A stretch of 64,000 bases of DNA from Allobosea sp. TND4EK4. Its GTDB lineage: Bacteria > Pseudomonadota > Alphaproteobacteria > Rhizobiales > Beijerinckiaceae. Under the pieces are notes generated by a model. The model did not search any database and was not told the origin of the DNA. It was given only the letters and a program-made list of their open reading frames with translations. A program made the translations under genes and the position numbers. This document shows positions 27,028 through 40,424 of the stretch, piece by piece (within the stretch, counting starts at the first letter, position 1; the number at the start of each line of letters is the position of its first letter). The stretch lies in contig NZ_FTMO01000004.1 of NCBI RefSeq assembly GCF_900156025.1, forward strand, positions 62,001-126,000. Reading direction: 5' to 3'.

Positions 27028-27387
27028 TCAGGCGGCCAGCAGCTTCTCCACCTCGCTCACCAATTCGCGCAGGTGGAAGGGCTTGGACAGCACCTTCGCA
27101 TCCTTCGGAGTCTGCGAATCGGGGTTGAGGGCGACGGCGGCGAAGCCGGTGATGAACATCACCTTGATGTCGGGGTCGAGCTCGGTGGCACGGCGTGCCA
27201 GCTCGATGCCGTCCATCTCCGGCATGACGATGTCGGTCAGCAGGAGCTCGAAGGGCTCCTCCCGCAAACGGTTATAGGCCGACAGGCCGTTATCGAAGGA
27301 GGCGACGTCGTAGCCCGCGTTTTGCAGGGCCTTGACCAGGAAGCGACGCATGTCGTTGTCGTCTTCCGCGAGCAAAATCTTCGTCAT
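27028..27387 (-). CDS. cpdR: CpdR, single-domain response regulator of ClpXP proteolysis
   Basis: A 119-residue receiver domain without an output domain. The acidic pocket is AEDDND near the start, the phospho-acceptor D52 is in LLLTDIVMPEMDG, and K102 is in LSKPF. The sequence LLAEDDNDMRRFLVKALQNA and ELDPDIKVMFITGFAAVALN match CpdR of Caulobacter and rhizobia closely. Unphosphorylated CpdR primes ClpXP for degradation of cell-cycle substrates, and the chain ends in the di-alanine (KLLAA) needed for its own turnover. I used the start MTKILLAEDD. Upstream in-frame sequence is low-complexity. Confidence 0.93.
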   Translation of the reverse strand: MTKILLAEDDNDMRRFLVKALQNAGYDVASFDNGLSAYNRLREEPFELLLTDIVMPEMDGIELARRATELDPDIKVMFITGFAAVALNPDSQTPKDAKVLSKPFHLRELVSEVEKLLAA

Positions 27388-27640
27388 GGGCCAGTTCTGT
27401 CCGTCCCCGAGGCCTGTCTTCAGCGGACGCTGCCCGGGCAAGGCCCGCGTCCGAATCGATGCATCTTGCGCCCGTCCGCCGCCGGGCCCTGCGGGCTGGG
27501 TAGCGAGACGGCTGCGCCGTTGGAACCAAGTCCTCCTATAAGCTCGCATTATGGTAAACAACCGGTGAATCCCGATTGCGCGAGGCCGCTTTCGCGAAGC
27601 GGCTTCTAAGCGCCGGATTTGTGTGCTTCAGTCACAGCAG

Positions 27641-28561
27641 ATGAGCTTGTCCAGCGATCCGTTCCCGCCCGGGCCCGACGATGTCGTCGGCGAGATCGAA
27701 CGTGCCTTCAGCCTGTACCAGCCGGCGCTCCAGGTCGTGCCGGTGGTCGTCGACGTGCCCCATGCCGGCCGGCGCTATCCGCGCGGCTTCGTCGACAATG
27801 CGCGCCTGCCGCTCAGGGGCCTCAGGCGCTCGGAAGACGCCTTCGTCGACCGGCTCTTCTCCCACAGCGTCGCGTTGGGGGCGCCGCTTCTGGTGGCCGA
27901 ATTCCCGCGCGCCTATCTCGACGTCAACCGCGAGCCCTATGAACTCGACCCCCGCATGTTCGAGGGGCGTGTGCCTGCCTTCGCCAATACGCGCTCGATG
28001 CGGGTGGCGGGCGGGCTCGGAACGATTCCCCGGATCGTCGGGGATGCGCAGGAAATCTATCGCGGCCGCATTCCGGTGGCCGAGGCGCTGGCGCGGATCG
28101 ACGCGCTCTATCGCCCCTACCATGCCGGGCTGCGCGGGCTGGTGCAGCGCACGCAGGCGGCGTTCGGCACCTGCATCCTGGTCGACGCGCACTCGATGCC
28201 GTCCGCCGGGCTGGACCGCGACGGGCTGCCGAAATCCGACATCATCCTGGGTGACCGATTCGGGACGAGCGCGGCCGGCTACATCATGGACATCGCCGAA
28301 GAGGCCTTCGCGGGCCTGGGCCTCCGGGTGACGCGCAACCGGCCCTATGCAGGCGGCTTCATCACCGAGCATTACGGCGCGCCCGGCTCCGGCGTACATG
28401 CGCTCCAGATCGAGATCAATCGCGCGCTCTACATGGACGAGCCGACCCTGACCCCGCATGCGGGCTTTCCCGCACTGCAGGAGGCGATTTCCCGGGCGAT
28501 GGCCGATTGCTTCGCGCGCTGGAGCGGCTGGCTCGAGGAGTGGCGTGAGGCGGCCGAGTAG
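27641..28561 (+). CDS. N-formylglutamate amidohydrolase family protein
   Basis: A 306-residue protein of the FGase family (zinc-dependent N-formylglutamate deformylase, last step of one histidine degradation route). It has VVVDVPHAGRRYPRGFVDN, where the histidine should bind metal, DVNREPYELDP, LVDAHSMPS with another metal ligand, and the late HALQIEINRALYMDE. In several Hyphomicrobiales this family flanks the MmgR/suhB small RNA together with a HisN-type phosphatase, as here. No other hut gene is visible, so its physiological role is uncertain. ATG at 27641. Confidence 0.88.
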   Translation: MSLSSDPFPPGPDDVVGEIERAFSLYQPALQVVPVVVDVPHAGRRYPRGFVDNARLPLRGLRRSEDAFVDRLFSHSVALGAPLLVAEFPRAYLDVNREPYELDPRMFEGRVPAFANTRSMRVAGGLGTIPRIVGDAQEIYRGRIPVAEALARIDALYRPYHAGLRGLVQRTQAAFGTCILVDAHSMPSAGLDRDGLPKSDIILGDRFGTSAAGYIMDIAEEAFAGLGLRVTRNRPYAGGFITEHYGAPGSGVHALQIEINRALYMDEPTLTPHAGFPALQEAISRAMADCFARWSGWLEEWREAAE

Positions 28562-28600
28562 AGCCGGCAGGCCTGCGCCGGAAGACGATGCGTCGCCCAG

Positions 28601-28694
28601 AAAAAAGGGCCGCACACTTGCGTGGCGGCCCAAGTCTAGGGAGGAAACGCCCAAGGAGGGCAAGCGAAGGATTGAGGCAATCTCCCCTTCGCAC
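28601..28694 (-). ncRNA. Small RNA of the MmgR/suhB (alpha-r8) type
   Basis: Read on the minus strand, a promoter at 28701-28729 is followed by about 94 bases ending in a hairpin (GGGCCGC...GCGGCCC) and six T. The transcript has C/U-rich stretches, including GCCCTCCTTGGGC with CCTCC in a loop and TTTCCTCCCT, which can pair with ribosome sites. The position, antisense to and upstream of a suhB/hisN-like gene and after an N-formylglutamate amidohydrolase gene, matches my recollection of the MmgR/suhB family of Sinorhizobium and relatives. There it restrains polyhydroxybutyrate storage. The exact 5' end is estimated. Confidence 0.68.
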
Positions 28695-28700
28695 CTGCAC

Positions 28701-28729
28701 AATATGACATTGCGGCGCCGAAGATCAAG
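28701..28729 (-). promoter_or_regulatory. Promoter of the small RNA
   Basis: On the minus strand CTTGAT (28724-28729) and CATATT (28701-28706) are separated by 17 bases, close to the alphaproteobacterial consensus CTTGAC-N17-CTATAT. The predicted start is near 28694. Confidence 0.6.
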
Positions 28730-28891
28730 CGGATTTGTCCTGTGTCAGGTTAGCCATGCAATCAACGCATGCCGCCATGAAAATCGTTGCGAGTCGAACT
28801 GTTTGCGCGGTGGATGCCGGTGTGTGATCTGCTCGCGGCGGCGTCTCCGGACGCGTATGTTGCGGTGCGAAGAAGAGAGACAGGGCGGAAT

Positions 28892-29674
28892 ATGGGCGCA
28901 GTGGATTTCAAGGCCTTTGTCGGGGAGCTCGCGACACAGTCGGCCCAAGCCATCCTGCCGTTCTTCCGAGCGCATCATGTCGCCGAGGACAAGTCGCGCG
29001 GCGGCGTCTTCGATCCGGTCACCGAGGCCGACAAGGCCGGCGAGGTGGTGATGCGCCGGATGATCCAGCAGCAGTTTCCGCAGCATGGTGTGCTCGGCGA
29101 GGAGTTCGGCAGTGAGAATACCGATGCCGAATATGTCTGGGTGCTGGATCCGATCGACGGCACGCGCGCCTTCATCTCGGGCATCCCGGTCTGGGGCACG
29201 CTGATCGGCCTGACGCGCGGCGGCGTCCCGGTCTACGGCATGATGCATCAGCCCTTTTCGGGCGAGCGCTTCTCCGGCGACGGCCGCGAGTCACGTTATG
29301 AGGGGCCGGGCGGCCCGCGCCGCCTGCGAACCCGCAAGACGGCCGAGCTCGCGACCGCGACGCTGATGACGACCTCGCCCTCGCTGTTCGAGGGGGCGGA
29401 GGCGGAGGCCTTCGCGCGGGTCGAGGCGCAGGTGCGGCTCTCGCGCTATGGCTGCGATTGCTACGCCTATTGCATGCTGGCGGCGGGGCATGTCGATCTG
29501 GTGATCGAGAGCGGGCTGAAGCCCTACGACATCGTCGCGCTGATCCCGATCATCGAGGGCGCCGGAGGCGTCGTGACCTCATGGGACGGCGGCAGCGCTG
29601 CCGGGGGCGGGCGTGTCGTCGCCGCCGCCAGCAAGGCGCTGCACGAGGCCGCGCTCGCCCGGCTCGCCGGCTGA
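28892..29674 (+). CDS. hisN: HisN-type histidinol-phosphatase (inositol monophosphatase family)
   Basis: A 260-residue Mg-dependent phosphatase. Metal-binding motifs are GEEFGSEN and the classic WVLDPIDGTRAFISG, and the third motif reads LKPYDIVALIPIIEGAGG, typical of the HisN branch rather than SuhB. HisN removes phosphate from histidinol phosphate, the penultimate step of histidine synthesis in bacteria that lack the PHP-type enzyme. Related inositol phosphatases are the alternative. The ATG at 28892 follows a GGCGG-like site. Upstream frames overlap the small RNA. The last 96 bases overlap the convergent hydrolase gene. Confidence 0.85.
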   Translation: MGAVDFKAFVGELATQSAQAILPFFRAHHVAEDKSRGGVFDPVTEADKAGEVVMRRMIQQQFPQHGVLGEEFGSENTDAEYVWVLDPIDGTRAFISGIPVWGTLIGLTRGGVPVYGMMHQPFSGERFSGDGRESRYEGPGGPRRLRTRKTAELATATLMTTSPSLFEGAEAEAFARVEAQVRLSRYGCDCYAYCMLAAGHVDLVIESGLKPYDIVALIPIIEGAGGVVTSWDGGSAAGGGRVVAAASKALHEAALARLAG

Positions 29675-30631
29675 GGGCGCGGCTGCGTCCTCGCCCGGGA
29701 TGAAGGCGTCGAAGGCGGCCCAGAACCGCTGCCTGATCTCGTCGTTCTCCATCAGGATTTCGTGGCGGGCCTCGCGCAGGACGATCGCCTGGCCGGTCTT
29801 GAGCCGGGCGGCGAAGCGCTCGATCGCCGGCGTCGAGACCACCGGGTCCTGCCCGGCCGCGATGATCAGCGTCGGCACCCCGATCTCGCTGGCCGCTCCC
29901 GGCGCGGCAAGCCGTGCCATCAGCCGGAAGGCGGTCCTGACCCAGGCGATCGTCGGGTCGCCGACGCAGAGCTCGCGCGCGGCGGCCGAGAGAGCGCTGT
30001 TGCGGGCATAGCGCGCCGCATCGCTGGTCAGCCGGTTGCCGGCGAAGGGCTTGGTCGCGATCGCGGTGTCGCCGCCGCCGGGCACGAAGGCGCGCCCGAA
30101 ACCGAGCCAGAACAGCAGGCTCGCCAGCCGGCTCGCGGCGCGGGGGCGCGCCACCATCGACAGCCCCAGCATCGGCGCCAGCGCGACCATGCGCGAGACC
30201 GGCAGGGCCCCGCGCCGCGAGGCGTCGAGGCAGAGCGCCGCCCCCATCGAATGGGCGAGCACGAAATAGGGGGGCGGGAACTTCGCCCGCATCTCGTCCA
30301 TCGCCAAGGCGAGGTCGGCCTCATAGTGCTTCAGCCAGCCGACATGGCCCTTGCGGCCGCGGCGGACGAAGCGCTGCGAGCCGCCCTGGCCGCGCCAATC
30401 GAAGGTCAGGACATGAAAGCCGCGGCGGCGCAGCTCGGCAACCGTCTCGCTGTAGCGTTCGATGAATTCCGCCCGGCCCTGGATGACGACGACCGTGCCG
30501 CGCACCGGTCGCACCGTCGGGTGCCAGCTTGCGAAGCGCAACTGCGCCCGGTCCCGGGTGACGGCGGTCCAGACCTTGCCGTGGCCCGGAACAGGGTAGT
30601 CGGGAAGGTGGAAGAGGCTGGCCTCGGCCAT
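29579..30631 (-). CDS. Alpha/beta hydrolase, monoglyceride lipase/lysophospholipase-like
   Basis: A 350-residue hydrolase of the Hydrolase_4 group. It has GTVVVIQGRAEFIERYSETV with the oxyanion region, FDWRGQGGSQR, nucleophile in LAHSMGAALC, the acid near AGQDPVVS and histidine in EARHEILMEND. Substrate would be a lipid ester, unknown in detail. The start MAEASLFHLP at 30631 is preferred. It is convergent with hisN and the two genes overlap by 96 bases, which is long for convergent pairs. The overlap encodes a low-complexity tail of this protein. Confidence 0.83.
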   Translation of the reverse strand: MAEASLFHLPDYPVPGHGKVWTAVTRDRAQLRFASWHPTVRPVRGTVVVIQGRAEFIERYSETVAELRRRGFHVLTFDWRGQGGSQRFVRRGRKGHVGWLKHYEADLALAMDEMRAKFPPPYFVLAHSMGAALCLDASRRGALPVSRMVALAPMLGLSMVARPRAASRLASLLFWLGFGRAFVPGGGDTAIATKPFAGNRLTSDAARYARNSALSAAARELCVGDPTIAWVRTAFRLMARLAAPGAASEIGVPTLIIAAGQDPVVSTPAIERFAARLKTGQAIVLREARHEILMENDEIRQRFWAAFDAFIPGEDAAAPSAGEPGERGLVQRLAGGGDDTPAPGSAAAVP

Positions 30632-30690
30632 CGGAGCTCCGGGCTTTGCGGCGAGCATGCCGAGCCCGTTTATGCCCTTCGTGGAGACCA

Positions 30691-30719
30691 CTTGAAAAGC
30701 CGAAAACCGTTTCCCAGAT
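30691..30719 (+). promoter_or_regulatory. Candidate heat-shock (sigma-32) promoter of hsp20
   Basis: CTTGAAA at 30691-30697 and CCCAGAT at 30713-30719 are 15 bases apart, a reasonable match to the sigma-32 consensus. It is 100 bases before the Hsp20 start. Confidence 0.45.
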
Positions 30720-30761
30720 CAGTCCTGCGCAGGCTGGAGACCGGCTGCGCGAACCGAAGAC

Positions 30762-30818
30762 GGCCCGTGCTCAGGCGAGGCGGGCCACCATGACAGTCGC
30801 TTCTTTGGAGGACAAACC
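30762..30818 (+). promoter_or_regulatory. ROSE-like RNA thermometer in the hsp20 leader
   Basis: The bases GUCGCUUCUUUGGAGGAC (30796-30813) can fold so that CUUC pairs with GGAG of the ribosome site, outer GUC pairs with GAC, and one G is left bulged. This bulged-G hairpin is the hallmark of ROSE elements, which hide the ribosome site at normal temperature and open on heating. A separate hairpin (GGCCCG/CGGGCC, 30762-30786) precedes it. It ends five bases before the ATG. ROSE elements are known upstream of hsp20 genes in rhizobia. Confidence 0.65.
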
Positions 30819-31289
30819 ATGCGTCATTTCGATCTTTCCCCGCTCTATCGTTCCACCGTCGGCTTCGACCGCCTGTTTTCCCTGCTCGACCAGGCTTCGA
30901 GCAACGACGCGGCTCCGACCTATCCGCCCTACAATATCGAGCGCACCGCCGAGAACGCCTACCGCATCACCATCGCGGTCGCGGGCTTCGGCGAATCCGA
31001 CCTCTCGATCGAGAGCAAGGAGAACGCGCTGACCGTGAAGGGCGAGAAGGCCGGCCAGGAGAACGAGAAGCGCGAGGTCCTGCATCAGGGCATTGCGGCC
31101 CGTGCCTTCGAGCGTCGCTTCCAGCTTGCCGATTATGTGCAGGTGACGGGGGCCAGCCTCGAGAACGGCCTGCTCCATATCGATCTCGTCCGCGAGATTC
31201 CCGAGGCCAAGAAGCCGCGCCAGATCCCGATCGGCGCCGGTTCGGCCAAGGTGATCGAAGCCAAGGTCGAGGCCGCCAAGGCTGCGTAA
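30819..31289 (+). CDS. Small heat-shock protein Hsp20
   Basis: A 156-residue alpha-crystallin-type chaperone. It starts [20 protein letters not shown] as in IbpA-like proteins of class A rhizobial sHsps. The central crystallin domain (about 38-135) includes [17 protein letters not shown], and [20 protein letters not shown] leads to [16 protein letters not shown] with the I/L-x-I/L region RQIPIG near the end. It holds unfolded proteins during heat stress. The leader carries a ROSE-like thermometer, and a strong terminator follows, so it is a single-gene unit. Confidence 0.93.
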   Translation: MRHFDLSPLYRSTVGFDRLFSLLDQASSNDAAPTYPPYNIERTAENAYRITIAVAGFGESDLSIESKENALTVKGEKAGQENEKREVLHQGIAARAFERRFQLADYVQVTGASLENGLLHIDLVREIPEAKKPRQIPIGAGSAKVIEAKVEAAKAA

Positions 31290-31329
31290 TCGCGACCGTC
31301 GTCATCGAGCTTCAGACTCGAAGACGAGG

Positions 31330-31356
31330 GGGCTCCCGGCAACGGGAGCCCTTTTT
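31330..31356 (+). terminator. Rho-independent terminator of hsp20
   Basis: A 9-bp perfect stem (GGGCTCCCG / CGGGAGCCC) with loop GCAA is followed by five T. Confidence 0.92.
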
Positions 31357-31366
31357 CATGGCCGCA

Positions 31367-32266
31367 TCATTCGAGCGGCGTCACCGGCGGGATGACGACA
31401 TCGGGCTTCGGCTGCGCGGAGCCGCTATCCTGGCCCTGCACGGGCGGCATTGCGGGGGCGGCTGGCGAAGCGGGCGCGGGTATGGCCGCCGTCGCCTGCG
31501 GCGGCTTGACGTCCGGCACGGCGCGGGGGCGCGGCCATTCGGGCGCGCGGACGTCGTCAGGATTGACCAGTTTGGGCTGTGACGCTCCGCTCTGCGGGTT
31601 CGGTGCAGCGGTGGCGCCTTCGGCCGGTTTGACCGGTGCTGGAGGTGCGGCGACCGTAGCCGGCGCGCTGGCCTCGACGGGCGGGGCGACCGGCTTGTCG
31701 GGCGCGGGCTTCTCCGGGCTCGCCGGGGGCGCGGCCGCCGGCGCGCTTGCCTGCGGCTTCAGCTCGGCCGGCCGCTCAGGTGGTTTTGGCGCTGTGCGCG
31801 GGCGAGGCTGCTCGCGCGGATCGGTACGCGCGACCTCGGAGTTCGGCTTTGCGGACAGGGCCTGGCGCCGGACGAGACTGCCGGCATAGGCGTCCAGCAC
31901 CAGGCGCTGGCGGCGGCCATCGGCGCTGGACCCGTCGACAACATAGGCGTCGGCGCTGCGGACCAGCCGTTCGATCCGGACGATGCCATAGCGCTCGAAG
32001 GCGATGCGTCCGATCGCATCGGGCGTGACGGCCGCCGGCGCGCGTCGCCGGGGGGCGGGGCGATAGAATTCGTCGTCCTCGTATCGGTAGCCATCATCAT
32101 AGCCGCCATAGCGCGGGCCGTAGCCATAGATCGCGGCGGGCGGGGAGGGAGCGTCCTCGTAATAATAGTACTGCGCGGCGGCGCCGCCTGCTGAGCCGGC
32201 GAGCGCGCCGGCCGCGGCGAGGCCGATCATGCCCATGCGCCATGCAGCCGTCGAACGATATGCCAT
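31367..32266 (-). CDS. Exported Pro/Ala-rich protein with a PepSY-like segment
   Basis: A 299-residue protein with a signal peptide (WRMGMIGLAAAGALAGSAGGAAA). Residues 38-75 are rich in Tyr, Pro and Arg. A small fold (VTPDAIGRIAFERYGIVRIE then VDGSSADGRRQRLVLDAYAG) resembles a PepSY-type unit. From about 130 onward the chain is Pro/Ala/Lys-rich and likely extended across the envelope. The role is unknown. It is convergent to hsp20. Confidence 0.65.
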   Translation of the reverse strand: MAYRSTAAWRMGMIGLAAAGALAGSAGGAAAQYYYYEDAPSPPAAIYGYGPRYGGYDDGYRYEDDEFYRPAPRRRAPAAVTPDAIGRIAFERYGIVRIERLVRSADAYVVDGSSADGRRQRLVLDAYAGSLVRRQALSAKPNSEVARTDPREQPRPRTAPKPPERPAELKPQASAPAAAPPASPEKPAPDKPVAPPVEASAPATVAAPPAPVKPAEGATAAPNPQSGASQPKLVNPDDVRAPEWPRPRAVPDVKPPQATAAIPAPASPAAPAMPPVQGQDSGSAQPKPDVVIPPVTPLE

Positions 32267-32372
32267 GCCAATGTTCCTCGACGCGATTGTTAACGCGGTG
32301 TCGCTGAACCGGGCATTGTCTTAGGGAATGAGGCGGGCATGCGGCTGAATTCGGGGCGAAACCGGCCCGATC

Positions 32373-33425
32373 TCAGTTGAAATGGGCCGTGAGCCGCTCG
32401 ACCTCCGCCGGATCGGTCGCAAAAGACATGACGAAGCGGGCGACGATCTCGCCAGCCCGCAAGGCATTGCCCGGCGCCAGCGAGCGGGATGACCAGGCAT
32501 GGTAGCGGACGCCGGCCGCCTTCAGCGCGGCATCCAGTTCGGCCGGCAGGAGGATGAAGACCTCGTTGGCCTGCGCCGGCCAGGCGAGGCGGGCCTTGCC
32601 GCCGGCTTCAACCGCCTGCGCCAGCCGGGTTGCCTGCGCGTTGGCGTGGCGTGCGAGGTCGAGCCAATGGTCGTTCGCCAGGAGGCCTTCGAACTGCGCG
32701 CCGAGGAAGCGCCCCTTCGACAAGGTCTGTCCGGCGCGCTTGCGGCGCCATTTCATCTCGTCGGCCCGGGCCGGGTCGAAGAAGACCACGGCCTCGGCCG
32801 CCCAGGCCCCGTTCTTGGTGCCGCCGAAGGAGAGCACGTCGATGCCGGCCTTCCAGGTGATCTCGGCCGGCGTGCAGCCGAGCGAAACCAGCGCGTTGGC
32901 GAAGCGGGCGCCGTCCATGTGGAAGGTCAGGCGGCTGGCGGCGCTCGCCTCGCGCAGCGCGGCCACCTCAGCCGGGGTGTAGATCGTGCCGCATTCGGTC
33001 GCCTGGGTGATCGAGAGCGCCTGAGCCTGGACATTGTGGACGTTGCCCTGCGGGAGATGGTGGAGCGCCTGCGTCACGGCCTCGGGGCTGAGCTTGGCGC
33101 CGGGGCCGGGCAGGTCGACCAGCTTGGCACCGTCGCTGAAGAATTCCGGCGCGCCGCATTCGTCCTCGACGATGTGGCTCACCTCATGGGTGATGACCGC
33201 GCCCCAGGGCCGGACGACGCTGGCGAGCGCCAGGGCATTGGCCGCCGTGCCGGTGGTGACGAGGAAGGCTGCGACCTCGTGCTCGAAGATCGCGGAAAGC
33301 CGCTCCTCGACGCGCTTCGTCCAGTCGTCGGCGCCATAGCCGGCGGCGGGGCCGTCATTGGCGGCAGCGAGCGCGGCCATGACACGGGGGCTGGCGCCGG
33401 CGGCGTTGTCGCTGATGAAGTTCAT
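32373..33425 (-). CDS. Threonine aldolase family PLP enzyme
   Basis: A 350-residue fold-type I PLP enzyme of the low-specificity L-threonine aldolase family, which cleaves threonine or allo-threonine to glycine and acetaldehyde. The start MNFISDNAAG is typical. FLVTTGTAANALAL forms the cofactor-binding region, FHMDGARFANAL carries the aspartate, and the PLP lysine lies in LSFGGTKNGAW. The ATG at 33425 was chosen over an upstream one because the family starts with NFxSDN. It is divergent from the gltB leader region. Confidence 0.9.
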   Translation of the reverse strand: MNFISDNAAGASPRVMAALAAANDGPAAGYGADDWTKRVEERLSAIFEHEVAAFLVTTGTAANALALASVVRPWGAVITHEVSHIVEDECGAPEFFSDGAKLVDLPGPGAKLSPEAVTQALHHLPQGNVHNVQAQALSITQATECGTIYTPAEVAALREASAASRLTFHMDGARFANALVSLGCTPAEITWKAGIDVLSFGGTKNGAWAAEAVVFFDPARADEMKWRRKRAGQTLSKGRFLGAQFEGLLANDHWLDLARHANAQATRLAQAVEAGGKARLAWPAQANEVFILLPAELDAALKAAGVRYHAWSSRSLAPGNALRAGEIVARFVMSFATDPAEVERLTAHFN

Positions 33426-34113
33426 GGGAGAAGGGTTAGATACTCGCCGGGACCGTGCCAAGCCGGGCGCCCGGAAGGTGCGGCCTGCGCGGCACGCAAG
33501 GGGGCTGCCGCGTCATCCCCGCAAAACAAGAAGCGTGCTGCCTGAGTCGGGGTTTCTTTCCGGAAATGTCCATGCGAATCGTCATATCGCAACAAAATTT
33601 CGTTTTCGGCCGAAATCGGCGCTTGTGCCCAGATTGGAATTCTGGCAAATTCATCCCGATAGGACAGTGTTGCTGTCCCATTTTTCATCGCGCCGACCGA
33701 ATACCCTCCCAGGTTCCGGTCGCGCCGTCGCAACGGAGGCGAGCATGACGAAGGGCCAGGCCAAAGACGCCAAAGCCGATCGTATGCGCGCCGTCCGTAA
33801 AACGACGGCCTGAAGACAGGCGCGACCGGGCCAAGCAAGCCCGAAGCGCCTGCGGAGGACGCGGGCGCGGGGATGACCTGAGCAAGCAAGCCTCTGACCA
33901 GAGCCTCGGATCGATCCGGGGCTCCACAGCAAGATCGACCGCCGCGACCGCGCCCCTGGGCCGGGCGGCGATCGAGGCGGCTGATCCGCCTTGGCCTCCA
34001 CCCCTCGCGTCCGGAGCGTTCCGGGCGGGGCTGGCCGCGGCGGCGATGAGAACGATCGAGGTTTTGTCTGCCAGCCGGCATCGCCGGCGGGGTCCGGCGA
34101 GCGGGGTTTGACG
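33426..34113. other. 688-base intergenic region upstream of gltB
   Basis: This gap contains the divergent promoters of the aldolase and gltB. Its left half is AT-richer than its surroundings and includes a perfect 12-base palindrome TTTCGGCCGAAA (33604-33615), a candidate operator, and a hairpin GGACAG-TGTTG-CTGTCC followed by CATTTTT (33662-33685). The right half (33815-34113) is GC-rich without visible structure. No riboswitch that I recognise is present. Confidence 0.4.
33745..33813 (+). CDS. Possible 22-residue leader or small protein
   Basis: ATG at 33745 follows GGAGG by five bases and heads 22 codons (MTKGQAKDAKADRMRAVRKT...) of a very basic peptide. The ribosome site is unusually good. 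No similarity is known to me. It could be a small protein or a chance frame. Confidence 0.25.
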   Translation: MTKGQAKDAKADRMRAVRKTTA

Positions 34114-38802
<4,689 letters not shown>

Positions 38803-38913
38803 GGCGACGCCACCGCCGGGGCCCGCTGGCCCCGGTCATGCGATCAGGACAGGCTCCCCGCCGCGGCGGGGCACCCCGGGCCTCAATCCGGGCAGGACGG
38901 CGAGAGACAGGGC

Positions 38914-40338
38914 ATGGGCAAGGTCACGGGCTTCCTCGAATACGACCGGCAGGAGCAGAAGTATCAGCTCGCCGGCGACCGCATCCGCCATTTCCGGGAG
39001 TTCACGCTCCCGCTGGAGGAGCGCGACGTCAAGAAGCAGGCGGCGCGCTGCATGGATTGCGGCATTCCGTTCTGCCACGGGCCGACCGGCTGCCCGGTGC
39101 ACAACCAGATCCCGGACTGGAACGAGCTGGTCTATTCCGGCGGCTGGGAGGATGCGCTGCGCAACCTCCACTCCACCAACAACTTCCCGGAGTTCACCGG
39201 CCGCATCTGCCCCGCGCCCTGCGAGGAGGCCTGCACGCTGAACCTCGAGAACATGCCGGTCACGATCAAGACGATCGAGCAGGCCATCGCCGACAAGGGC
39301 TGGCAGGAGGGCTGGATCGCGCCGGAAATCCCGGCCAGGCGCACCGGCAAGCGCATCGCCATCGTCGGCTCCGGCCCCGCCGGAATGGCGGCGGCGCAGC
39401 AGCTCGCCCGTGTCGGGCACGATGTCCATGTCTATGAGCGCGAGGCCAAGGCCGGCGGCCTGCTGCGCTACGGCATTCCCGACTTCAAGATGGAAAAGAA
39501 GCACATCGACCGCCGCGTGAAGCAGATGGAGGCCGAGGGCGTCACCTTCCACTACAGGCAGAACATCGGCGTCACCGTGCCCTTCGCCCAGCTAGCCGCC
39601 GAGCACGACGCCGTGCTGATGACGGGCGGCGCCGAAATGCCGCGCGATCCCGGCCTGCCGGACACCAATCTCGCCGGCGTGCACTACGCGATGCCGTACC
39701 TCACCCAGCAGAACAAGCGCGTCGGCGGCGAGGACGTCTCGCATGAGGCGCCGATCCTGGCCGCCGGCAAGCATGTCGTGGTGGTGGGCGGCGGCGATAC
39801 CGCGTCCGACTGCGTCGGCACGGCCTTCCGCCAGGGGGCGCTCTCGGTGACGCAGCTCGACATCCGGCCGATGCCGCCGCAGATCGAGGACAAGCTGACG
39901 GTCTGGCCCTATTGGCCGACGAAGTTCCGCACCTCTTCCTCGCAGGCGGAGGGCGCCGAGCGCGAGTTCCAGGCGGCGACCCTGGGGCTGGAAGGCCGCA
40001 ACGGCCGGCTGACCGGCGTGAAATGCGCCCGCGTGGACGAGAAGCGCAAGCCCATTCCCGGCAGCGAGTTCGTGCTGCAGGCCGATCTGTGCTTCCTCGC
40101 CATCGGCTTCGCCGGCTCGGTCGCCGAGGGCATGCTGACCCAGGCCGGCGTGGCGATGGACAAGCGCGCCAATGTCGTGGCCGACGATCGCGGCTACAGG
40201 ACCAGCGTCGACAAGGTCTATGTCGCCGGCGACATGCGCCGCGGCCAGTCCCTCGTCGTCTGGGCGATCCGCGAGGGCCGCCAGGCCGCGCATGCGATCG
40301 ACAAGGACCTGATGGGCGCGACGATCCTGCCGGTGTGA
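38914..40338 (+). CDS. gltD: Glutamate synthase (NADPH) small subunit
   Basis: A 474-residue flavoprotein that feeds electrons from NADPH to GltB. The N-terminal cysteine sets are [19 protein letters not shown] and CPAPCEEAC, ligands of two 4Fe-4S clusters. The FAD-binding motif is [10 protein letters not shown] near residue 150, and the NADPH site [14 protein letters not shown] near 290. The C-terminus has the usual [17 protein letters not shown]. It lies 111 bases after gltB on the same strand; a common transcript is expected. Confidence 0.97.
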   Translation: MGKVTGFLEYDRQEQKYQLAGDRIRHFREFTLPLEERDVKKQAARCMDCGIPFCHGPTGCPVHNQIPDWNELVYSGGWEDALRNLHSTNNFPEFTGRICPAPCEEACTLNLENMPVTIKTIEQAIADKGWQEGWIAPEIPARRTGKRIAIVGSGPAGMAAAQQLARVGHDVHVYEREAKAGGLLRYGIPDFKMEKKHIDRRVKQMEAEGVTFHYRQNIGVTVPFAQLAAEHDAVLMTGGAEMPRDPGLPDTNLAGVHYAMPYLTQQNKRVGGEDVSHEAPILAAGKHVVVVGGGDTASDCVGTAFRQGALSVTQLDIRPMPPQIEDKLTVWPYWPTKFRTSSSQAEGAEREFQAATLGLEGRNGRLTGVKCARVDEKRKPIPGSEFVLQADLCFLAIGFAGSVAEGMLTQAGVAMDKRANVVADDRGYRTSVDKVYVAGDMRRGQSLVVWAIREGRQAAHAIDKDLMGATILPV

Positions 40339-40424
40339 GGCCGTCGCGGCCGCGTCATGGCCGCGTCATGGCCGCGCTTGACCCGGCCGTCTCTGGGCCG
40401 ACGCGCTCTGTCGTGAGTTTGCGG

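Noticed and set aside
28601..28632. Terminator of the N-formylglutamate amidohydrolase gene on the plus strand
   Set aside because: The hairpin has A-runs before it and no T-run after it on the plus strand. It is oriented to end a minus-strand transcript, which fits the small RNA.
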